From Deltaproteobacteria bacterium (GTDB lineage Bacteria; Myxococcota_A; Polyangia; JAAYKL01): a stretch of 41,037 bases of DNA. The position numbers and the translations under genes were made by a program. Under the pieces are notes generated by a model. That model was given only the letters and a program-made list of their open reading frames with translations, was not told where the DNA came from and made no database searches. Positions 34,718 through 41,037 of the stretch are shown here, piece by piece; position 1 is the first letter of the stretch; every line of letters begins with the position of its first letter. Where the stretch lies: the NCBI GenBank assembly GCA_016935665.1, contig JAFGQN010000090.1, positions 1-41,037 on the forward strand. The letters are read 5' to 3'.

Positions 34718-35383
34718 ATGGCAAAGATGAATTACAGGAAGCGGCTGATTGACTTTGACAAACGGACGGTGGAATCACCGGACGGCGAGACGTTTGAAGT
34801 GAATCCCATGCAGGATTATTACTGCGATGCCAAACCAAAGGTGCATCCCCCTTCGAAGATTGCACCCCTCGAAACGTTTTACAATTGGTGTCGGGCCGAA
34901 TCCATTTTCATTCTGGGATTTGGTACCGGTTGCGGGGCCATCGAAATGCGTCCTTTGATGGGGCCTATGTACGACGCCTCCAGGTTTGGTGTGTTCTGGC
35001 GTCCAACACCTCGTCAATCAACGGTGTTTTTTATCGGCGGGTATGCATCAGTGAAAACCCTCAAGCGAATTGTGCGCAGCTACGAACAGATGCAGGGCCC
35101 CAAATGGGTGTTTGCGGTCTGTTCGTGCACCATCAACGGTGGCATGTATTTTGACAGCTACAACACCATTAACCGACTGGATCATTACATCCCGGTCGAT
35201 GTGTATGTGACCGGCTGTATGCCACGTCCCGAAGCGATACTGGATGGGATTGATACGCTCAAAAAGCGCATCAAAGAAGGCCGGGGCGAAGGGGCAAACA
35301 AATACGCAAAAAACTTTGAGTGGTACAAGGCCAACCAGAAAAAAATCATTAAAGACTGGGATATGCCCGACTACAACTGGTGA
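34718..35383 (+). CDS. mbxJ: NuoB/MbhJ-like iron-sulfur subunit with altered cluster ligands
   Basis: This 221-residue protein belongs to the NuoB/small-subunit family: GFGTGCGAIEMRPLMGP, KWVFAVCSCTINGGMYFDSYN, and VDVYVTGCMPRPEAILDGI. In complex I the first motif has two adjacent cysteines; here it reads Cys72-Gly73. C137 and C167 align with the other two ligands, so three of the four usual cysteines remain. C58 and C135 are extra and could substitute. The Mbs sulfur reductase is described as using a site-differentiated cluster, which makes the pattern notable. The start follows the NuoH-like stop by one base; an upstream start would lie inside that gene. Confidence 0.85.
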   Translation: MAKMNYRKRLIDFDKRTVESPDGETFEVNPMQDYYCDAKPKVHPPSKIAPLETFYNWCRAESIFILGFGTGCGAIEMRPLMGPMYDASRFGVFWRPTPRQSTVFFIGGYASVKTLKRIVRSYEQMQGPKWVFAVCSCTINGGMYFDSYNTINRLDHYIPVDVYVTGCMPRPEAILDGIDTLKKRIKEGRGEGANKYAKNFEWYKANQKKIIKDWDMPDYNW

Positions 35384-35393
35384 GGAAATGGCG

Positions 35394-35939
35394 ATGGAGA
35401 CCGTATTGAAAAATGTTCGCGATCGTTACAATGTGCTTCATGAAACCCACACCCACGGCGTGTTCATCACGGTGTCGCCCAACGACGTAATTGGTTTGCT
35501 GGCGTATTTGAAGAATGTGGAAGGGTTCACCCATCTGGTACTCTTAACAGCTGTCGACTGGATTGAAGAGAATCAGTTTCAGCTGACCTGGCTTGTCAAT
35601 AACCCCGTGCTCAAACAGGAAATGGGCATTCGCGCATTTATCGAACGCAGTGTGTGGCCGGAAGAATCCGTAATGGACTCGGCCCATCATCTGTGGCCGG
35701 CTGCTAAAACCTACCAGCGGGAACTCCATGAAATGTTTGGCATTGATTTTCCGGACAGTCCCGAAGTCAATGAGCCGCTGATTCTTGAATACTGGGATCA
35801 GTTGCCGCCGTATCGCCGGGATTTTGACACCAAAAAGTATTCGGAGGAAACGTATTTTCCACGAGAAGGCCGATACACGCGGGATCCCAAAACACATATG
35901 GAAGCTAAATTATACGCACGTGAAGGTAAAAAGCAGTGA
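35394..35939 (+). CDS. mbxK: NuoC/MbhK-like subunit
   Basis: This protein of about 181 residues has the 30-kDa subunit pattern: FTHLVLLTAVDWIEENQFQLTWLVNN, RAFIERSVWPEESVMDSAHHLWPAAKTYQRELHEMFGIDFP and then PPYRRDF. It links the small and large subunits of complex I-like enzymes. GAGGAA lies six bases before the ATG at 35394; the ATG at 35388 is an alternative but too close to it. The upstream open frame overlaps the preceding gene and is ignored. Confidence 0.88.
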   Translation: METVLKNVRDRYNVLHETHTHGVFITVSPNDVIGLLAYLKNVEGFTHLVLLTAVDWIEENQFQLTWLVNNPVLKQEMGIRAFIERSVWPEESVMDSAHHLWPAAKTYQRELHEMFGIDFPDSPEVNEPLILEYWDQLPPYRRDFDTKKYSEETYFPREGRYTRDPKTHMEAKLYAREGKKQ

Positions 35940-35948
35940 GGCAAATCG

Positions 35949-37133
35949 ATGTTGTTTGATGATGGCAAAATGCAAAAGCACAAAACTGGGCAGATTGTGA
36001 ACAGTACAACTGCTGAACCGGACCTTGGCAGTCACAAATATTCCAAACTGTGGCAGGGGCCAAATCATCCGGGAATCACCGGCAATATGTCGCTGGAGCT
36101 CACACTGCAAGGGGACGAGATAAAAAAAATGCGCACCCATGTGGGCTACCTTCATCGCGGTTTTGAAAAACTGATGGAACGGCGTCGTTTTATCAATAAC
36201 TTTCCTCTGGTGTGCCGCATTGCCGTACCGGAACCGGACTTCAATGAGTACTGTTATGCTGCAGCGCTCGAAGAACTGGCGGGGATTGAAGTGCCCGAAT
36301 ACGCCCACTGGATGCGCACACTGATTCTGGAAATGGCCAGGTTGCAGTCTTACCTGATGTGGCTTGGGGGACAGGCGGGTGCATTTGGCATGGGAATGGT
36401 GGGCCAATGGACATTGTATGCCAGGGACCGAGTGCTGGACCTGTTTGAGGAGCTGTCCGGCGCCCGGATTTATCACATTTTTATTTTGCCAGGTGGCGTA
36501 CGCAACACCTTGCCGGATGGTTTTGAACAACGGGTGAACGAGACATTACGCGTGATTGAAGACACGCTGAAGGATGTGGACCGCGTATTGTTTAACAACG
36601 CCGTATTTAAGAAGCGCGCAGTGGGACTGGCCCACATAGATCCCAAATGGGTGGATGAGTATGGCATAACCGGTCCCAACGCCCGCGCGTCCGGTGTGCC
36701 CCGGGATGTGCGTGTGGATAATCCGTACGCTGCGTATCCGCATTTGGATTTTGAGCCGGTGGTTGAATTTGATGGGGACGTGTATACCCGTGCCCGACTT
36801 CGCTGGCGCGACATGTTGCTGTCTGTTGATTTGATTCGTCAGATTTTTGCGCGGATGCCAAAGGGGGGTGAATTCAAGGCCCAGTTGCCCAACATGCTTC
36901 ACTGGACCATTCCCAAAGGGGAAACCTACAAAAAAGCCGAATGCACGCGGGGCGAATATGGCTACTACATTGTAACGGACGGTTCAAAATTTCCGCGTCG
37001 AGTGAATGTTCGGGGACCCAGTTATACCCATGCGGTCACCCTTGCCGAAATGATGCTTGAAAACTGTAATCTGGCAGATGTCGCCGGCACGATGGTGTCG
37101 CTGCACACCTATCCGCCGGAAGTGGAGAGGTAA
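35949..37133 (+). CDS. mbxL: NuoD/MbhL-like large subunit lacking [NiFe] and quinone-site residues
   Basis: This 394-residue protein has the NuoD/hydrogenase large-subunit fold text: QGPNHPGITG near the start, HVGYLHRGFEKLMERRRF, EELAGIEVPEYAHWMRTLILEMARLQSYLMWLG, ARDRVLDLFEELSG, GVRNTLPDG and ADVAGTMVSLHTYPPEVER at the end. The L1 motif of hydrogenases (ERICGIC) aligns with CRIAVPE (89-95), so both Cys are gone, and the final DPCxxC is HTYPPE. Complex I places a His in HPSTHG and a Tyr in PYTDR for quinone; here these align with T44 and L87. It cannot be a [NiFe] hydrogenase. The start lies nine bases after the NuoC-like stop. Confidence 0.85.
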   Translation: MLFDDGKMQKHKTGQIVNSTTAEPDLGSHKYSKLWQGPNHPGITGNMSLELTLQGDEIKKMRTHVGYLHRGFEKLMERRRFINNFPLVCRIAVPEPDFNEYCYAAALEELAGIEVPEYAHWMRTLILEMARLQSYLMWLGGQAGAFGMGMVGQWTLYARDRVLDLFEELSGARIYHIFILPGGVRNTLPDGFEQRVNETLRVIEDTLKDVDRVLFNNAVFKKRAVGLAHIDPKWVDEYGITGPNARASGVPRDVRVDNPYAAYPHLDFEPVVEFDGDVYTRARLRWRDMLLSVDLIRQIFARMPKGGEFKAQLPNMLHWTIPKGETYKKAECTRGEYGYYIVTDGSKFPRRVNVRGPSYTHAVTLAEMMLENCNLADVAGTMVSLHTYPPEVER

Positions 37134-37137
37134 TCTG

Positions 37138-38964
37138 ATGCGCTTCAAAGACGTGATTTATCCATTTACGACGTGGAAACACATTTTGAACGAACCCAGA
37201 ACGATTAAACATCCAGAAGATCGTGAAGGCAGTGACCGGTATCGCGGATTTCACACAAATGATATTCAAAAATGCATTGGCTGCGGCAGTTGCGAGGAAA
37301 TATGCCAGAACGAAGCTATCGATTTGGTTGAAGTGGATGGCATAGAAACAACACATGGTGACAGTGGTTTGCGTCCCAAAGTGGATTACGGTCGCTGTTG
37401 CTGGTGCGCCCTGTGTGTGGATGTCTGCACCACCAATTCGCTTGGCATGTCCAATCGTTTTCGCTGGGCTGTCGAAGGAGAGAATGAGCTGGGTGAACAT
37501 GGTTCTCCTGAAGATTACCGCTTTGTGATTGGTGCGCAAAACAAGTACTGGGACAATGTGAAAGAAGGCTACAAAAAGCCTGACAGCTATGATTTAACTC
37601 CCTCCACAGCGGTGGAGATGGACCACCTGTCTCCTTCGGAGAGGAGCGCATCGTTTGTGGAGATGATGAAGGGATACACCCGGCAGCAGGCTCAAAAAGA
37701 AGCCGATCGCTGTGTGGAATGCGGTATCTGCATAGCCACCTGCCCTGCGCATATGGGTATTCCCGCGTATATTAAAGCCGTTCGTGAGGACGATTTAGAA
37801 GAAGGATTGCGCGTGGTCTATGACTCCAATCCGCTGCCCGAAGTGTGTGGAAGGGTGTGCACCCACAAATGTGAAACCGTTTGCGCCATTGGCCACAAGG
37901 GAGATCCGGTGTCTATTCGCTGGCTCAAACGGTATATTGCAGATCACGTGCCCGCTGAAAAGTACGCCGAAATTCTGGGGACAAAGCAGATTGAAAAAAA
38001 CGGGAAAAAGGTGGCGGTCATTGGCTCCGGACCTGCTGGACTTTCGGCTGCGCATTTCCTTTCAACCATGGGATATGCCGTCACCGTATTGGAGGCATTG
38101 CCGAATGCGGGTGGGATGATGCGTTATGGCATTCCGGAATACCGGTTACCTTACGATGCTCTCGATAAGGACATCAATTATATCCAGTCACTGGGTGTCG
38201 AATTTAAAACCAACTGCCGAGTGGGAACAGATGTGACGATACTTGATTTGAAGCGGGATTTCGATGCGGTGTTTGCCGCTACCGGATTGCCGCTGGGACG
38301 TTCAACCCGATTAGAAAACGCGGACCACAAAAAGGTATTTCAGTCCATTGATTTGTTAAGGGAGATCACTCTTGGCAATGAAATTATCGTTCCTGAAAAA
38401 ATAGTGGTCATCGGCGGTGGTAATGTGGCGATGGACATCACCCGTTCTCTGGCCCGCATGCAGAAACAAAAGTTTGGTGTTGTCAATGTGACAGCCACAT
38501 GTCTTGAACCCGAAGGTCAGATGCCGGCAGATGATGAGGAGGTGATTGAAGCCAGAGAAGAAGGCGCCGTGATTACCCCTGGATACGGTCCGCAATCCAT
38601 CGAAATAAAAGACGCCGATACCCTTTTGGGATTGCGCGTGGCTCGATGTGTTCGCATCTTTGATGAAGAGGGTCGGTTCAACCCGTCGTTCAACACCACT
38701 GACACGCGATATTATGAAGCAGACATGATAGTGGAATCCATTGGTCAGAGTTCTGATATGTCGTATTTGAAATCGGATTTAAACATCGCTTTCGGCCCCC
38801 GGGGCCAGATGGTCATGGATGCGGACGGTCAGGTAAACGGCGAACCGTGGCTGTTTGTTGGCGGCGATATGGTCAAAGGCCCGGACGTCATTACCGGCAT
38901 CGCTACCGGCCACTTTGCAGCCATGGGAATTGATCGCTATTTGAACAGCGATGATCGGGATTAG
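37138..38964 (+). CDS. mbxN: NuoI-like 2x[4Fe-4S] ferredoxin fused to GltD/NfnB-like NAD(P)H flavoprotein
   Basis: This 608-residue protein is a fusion. Residues 40-105 hold two [4Fe-4S] motifs of the NuoI/MbhN type (C46, C49, C52, C56 and C87, C90, C93, C97). Residues 180-608 are a GltD/NfnB-like unit: the CVECGICIATCP and VCTHKCETVC clusters, an FAD-binding GSGPAG motif (296-301), an NAD(P)H-binding GGGNVAMD motif (426-433) and a C-terminal VGGDMVKGPDVITGIATGHFAA. The join lets electrons pass between NAD(P)H and the complex, replacing the NuoEFG arm of complex I. GGAGAGG precedes the ATG at 37138, four bases after the NuoD-like stop. It is the last gene of the operon. NADPH versus NADH cannot be read safely. 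Confidence 0.88.
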   Translation: MRFKDVIYPFTTWKHILNEPRTIKHPEDREGSDRYRGFHTNDIQKCIGCGSCEEICQNEAIDLVEVDGIETTHGDSGLRPKVDYGRCCWCALCVDVCTTNSLGMSNRFRWAVEGENELGEHGSPEDYRFVIGAQNKYWDNVKEGYKKPDSYDLTPSTAVEMDHLSPSERSASFVEMMKGYTRQQAQKEADRCVECGICIATCPAHMGIPAYIKAVREDDLEEGLRVVYDSNPLPEVCGRVCTHKCETVCAIGHKGDPVSIRWLKRYIADHVPAEKYAEILGTKQIEKNGKKVAVIGSGPAGLSAAHFLSTMGYAVTVLEALPNAGGMMRYGIPEYRLPYDALDKDINYIQSLGVEFKTNCRVGTDVTILDLKRDFDAVFAATGLPLGRSTRLENADHKKVFQSIDLLREITLGNEIIVPEKIVVIGGGNVAMDITRSLARMQKQKFGVVNVTATCLEPEGQMPADDEEVIEAREEGAVITPGYGPQSIEIKDADTLLGLRVARCVRIFDEEGRFNPSFNTTDTRYYEADMIVESIGQSSDMSYLKSDLNIAFGPRGQMVMDADGQVNGEPWLFVGGDMVKGPDVITGIATGHFAAMGIDRYLNSDDRD

Positions 38965-39172
38965 GGATGCACAGAAAAAGTGTTTCGTATCATTAACGAT
39001 GCTTTGGAAGACGACGAATGGGGAGTAACCGAAACCGAGTTTCGGTCATTGGATCATCGGTTCAAGAAATAAAAAAGTCGAATATTTGAGATGACAGTCT
39101 CAGCCCAGCGGTTATATTACCCCAATACTAAAATCAAATTTTTGTTGCGTGTTGACCAAAGGGGGTATGATC

Positions 39173-39604
39173 ATGACGACAGAAAACCAGCCTCATTCCG
39201 GGGCATCCAGCCAATCGGATTCCATTGACAACGAACCGCTCGAAATAAAAAGAGATAGCCCGATTCCCGCTCTGATGGGCCTGCTGGTCCTGATAGGGGG
39301 CATCATCTTCGCTGTAGTTTGGACACTGGGCGATTCCAACGATGAAATCAGCACCGCCACCTCTGCTATTGAAGTAAATAACGACGGGAAAAAACCAATC
39401 GCCGGACCCATTTCCACAATTGAAGTGACAGCAGAGACTCCGGTCAAAGCGGGCCAGAAACTTCACGTCAAATGGGGAGAAAACTGGTACCGCGGAAAAG
39501 CCATGCAGGTTGGCAGCAACGGAGAAATCACCGTTCACTATGAAGATTGGGGCGATAATTACGACGAAGTGGTTCCCCGGGAGCGATTGCGTCTGGCAGA
39601 ATAG
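39173..39604 (+). CDS. membrane protein with Tudor/agenet-like C-terminal domain
   Basis: This 143-residue protein starts at the ATG seven bases after AAAGGGGG; an ATG six bases earlier is too close. A polar N-terminus of about 25 residues is followed by one membrane segment (LMGLLVLIGGIIFAVVWTLG) and a linker. The C-terminal domain of about 50 residues (LHVKWGENWYRGKAMQVGSNGEITVHYEDWGDNYDEVVP) has the WY-x-G and W-x-x-x-x-DE marks of Tudor/agenet or chromo-barrel SH3-like folds, which are known from eukaryotes and some Myxococcota. The ligand is unknown. It lies 208 bases after the Mbx-like operon and is probably a separate unit. Confidence 0.75.
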   Translation: MTTENQPHSGASSQSDSIDNEPLEIKRDSPIPALMGLLVLIGGIIFAVVWTLGDSNDEISTATSAIEVNNDGKKPIAGPISTIEVTAETPVKAGQKLHVKWGENWYRGKAMQVGSNGEITVHYEDWGDNYDEVVPRERLRLAE

Positions 39605-40261
39605 TCAAGCGGTGTTCAATGTAATGTGGCAAACTGCTAGTCCGGGATAAAACAGCGATATAACTGCCCAGTAACTCCGCTGTTCCGTTTTCGGGACAGA
39701 AACTGAAATACTGTTTTATTCGATCGGACGATGAGTCCTGTTTCAGGTAAATGCATTCTCATGCTGATTCCAGAAATTTAGCCTGGAACAATCGATTTAA
39801 TACTGCGAAAGGCGCGGTCAGGGCCTCTCGTTCCGTTTTTTTTTTGCTGTGTAACTCATTTTCTCGACAAACGGCTTCTCCATACTGCCAACAAATTTGT
39901 TTGCGCAACATCAACGGCCTGACATGGGCTGAGGGATGAGGCTTTCTCAATGCTTTTTTTTGGGGGGGACACATATTGGTTGTGATAGGAACAACTTTTC
40001 AACACCGTCCCCTGGACCGTTCACGATTTATCCAAGGCTTTCAGGTTGCTCGAATCTAACTTGCAAAAGTCAAAAAAAATGAAAAAACTGTATAACATGG
40101 CTTTTTTTCATTACTTAAAACTGTTTCTCTGTGCTACAAGCAGCAGGTTCAACGTGCGATTTTAGCACCTTCGGACGTGCAAACCCAACTGTCCTGATTC
40201 TTGTGAACGTCTAAAGTTGCTCTGAATCCACTAAATATAAGTCAAAAAAAGGAGATATTCG
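39605..40261. other. long AT-rich intergenic region, no gene recognised
   Basis: Short frames occur on both strands but none has a ribosome binding site plus sensible protein text. Homopolymer runs (T around 39838, G around 39962, A around 40073) stand out. The promoter of the following lipoprotein should lie here; I could not single it out. Confidence 0.45.
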
Positions 40262-41037
40262 ATGCGTACTGCCACAGGTGCAAGTATGGCTTGTCGGGCT
40301 GCCAATCGGGCATTGTTTACTGTTGTGATGCTCTGGTGTGCCACTGCTGGAATGCAAGGTTGTAAACATGATACACCAGGGTTAAAGGAACTGGATTCCG
40401 CCTCGGAAGCGATCCATACAGGATCCGATTCCGACACAGAATCCACCTCTGATTCATCGGGAACGGACAGTCTCAGCCTCGAGTCTGACTCCGGAGGGAT
40501 TGGGACAACGCCCCCTGGCGATTCAGATACCGGTGCTGACAGTGAGTCTGTATCTTCAATGGACAGTAGCAGCGATATTGACACTTCTACCGATTCGACA
40601 ACGGACGTCGATAGCGAAACCGTCCAAACATGTGCGGATTCCCCATGTGACCCCAATTCGACCTGTGATGATTCCAGTGGTAGAGTGCTTTGTTCCTGTA
40701 AACCGGGCTGGGAAGGGAACGGAAAAAAATGCCAGGACATAGACGAATGTGCACATGACCTCCACATGTGCAGCCATGGATGCGTGAACACGCCAGGTGC
40801 ATTTAAGTGCTCCTGCGAGAATGGCTTTGCCCTGAACGAGGACGGCAGAACCTGTTCGGATGTGGACGAATGTGCATTAGGACAACACAACTGTGCCCAG
40901 CAGTGCGAAAACCTCAATGGGACCTTTGCATGCAGGTGTGCCAACGGATATCGAATCAATGAAAACGGCTGGGCTTGTGACAACATTAACGAATGCACTG
41001 AAAATCTGGATAACTGCGCGCAAACCTGTACCGATAC
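40262..41037 (+). CDS. EGF-repeat lipoprotein, cut by the window end
   Basis: An open frame from the ATG at 40262 (preceded by AGGAGAT) runs off the window with no stop, giving 258 residues. A hydrophobic segment ends in a weak lipobox (MQGC, Cys34). A Ser/Asp/Thr linker (about 45-118) resembles that of the other lipoproteins here. Then come one EGF-like module (about 121-155) and calcium-binding EGF modules: DIDEC at about 157, DVDEC at about 198 and NINEC at about 239, each with the D-x-(D/N)-E-C opening and six cysteines. Such modules form rigid, calcium-stabilised rods in animal proteins and are seen in some Myxococcota. The C-terminal domain lies outside the window. Confidence 0.85.
   Translation, partial: MRTATGASMACRAANRALFTVVMLWCATAGMQGCKHDTPGLKELDSASEAIHTGSDSDTESTSDSSGTDSLSLESDSGGIGTTPPGDSDTGADSESVSSMDSSSDIDTSTDSTTDVDSETVQTCADSPCDPNSTCDDSSGRVLCSCKPGWEGNGKKCQDIDECAHDLHMCSHGCVNTPGAFKCSCENGFALNEDGRTCSDVDECALGQHNCAQQCENLNGTFACRCANGYRINENGWACDNINECTENLDNCAQTCTD

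Noticed and set aside
28269-38964. Group 4 [NiFe] hydrogenase or formate hydrogenlyase
   Set aside because: The large subunit lacks all four [NiFe]-binding cysteines, and no hydrogenase maturation gene is nearby.
38980-39072. 30-codon GTG-started frame after the Mbx-like operon
   Set aside because: Its composition (DDEWGVTETEF) looks protein-like, but it has only a weak ribosome binding site and no recognisable family; it may be a remnant.

Overview
The window looks like part of a Myxococcota-type (delta-proteobacterial) chromosome. The signs are several lipoproteins with long Asp/Ser/Thr linkers, MopE-like and Myxococcus-type Cys-rich (DUF4215-like) motifs, an FGE-sulfatase-domain lipoprotein and eukaryote-like calcium-binding EGF modules. 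This is inferred from protein style only; no rRNA or other marker gene is present.

Region 1 (about 1-16.2 kb) reads as the right part of an integrated mobile element and defence island. Its right end is marked by a broken initiator tRNA-fMet copy (16150-16221, anticodon stem destroyed) followed by an intact tRNA-type terminator. Three tandem 10-bp repeats (16073-16102) lie just inside it and resemble integrase arm sites. No integrase is visible, so the other end should lie left of the window. The island holds the 5' end of a gene at the left edge (perhaps a restriction-modification enzyme), a lipoprotein, an ardA-primase cluster, a replication-relaxation-like gene with its own promoter, an RloC/PrrC-like ATPase with zinc hook and HEPN-like end, an HNH-ATPase fusion, a Gabija pair (gajA-gajB), an HNH nuclease-like gene and several unknown genes. 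Two structured intergenic regions (5114-5256 and 13977-14206) flank the RloC-to-Gabija block.

Region 2 (16.2-28.1 kb) is host-like but decayed. It contains a broken GH53 galactanase-like gene, a small lipoprotein, a DUF4215-like fragment, a large LamG/MopE/PKD-like lipoprotein, a DUF362 protein, a frameshifted secreted-protein remnant next to four degenerate 84-bp repeats, a beta-helix lipoprotein and an FGE-domain lipoprotein.

Region 3 (28.2-39.0 kb) is the most striking part: a tightly packed 12-gene operon with the gene order of an Mrp/Mbx (Mbs)-type respiratory complex. In order it encodes MrpE, F and G, MbxD, MrpB, MrpC, a fused pair of antiporter-like pumps, NuoH-, NuoB-, NuoC- and NuoD-like subunits, and a NuoI-like ferredoxin fused to a GltD/NfnB-like flavoprotein. 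The NuoD-like subunit lacks all four [NiFe] cysteines and the complex I quinone-site His and Tyr. The NuoB-like subunit keeps three of the canonical cluster cysteines. It is therefore not a hydrogenase and probably not a quinone reductase; an Mbs-like sulfur reductase or a ferredoxin/NAD(P)H enzyme coupled to Na+/H+ pumping fits better. A near-perfect Rex/CRP-type palindrome sits just upstream of the first gene.

Region 4 (39.1-41.0 kb) has a small membrane protein with a Tudor/agenet-like tail, a 0.66-kb intergenic stretch and the 5' end of an EGF-repeat lipoprotein cut by the window edge.
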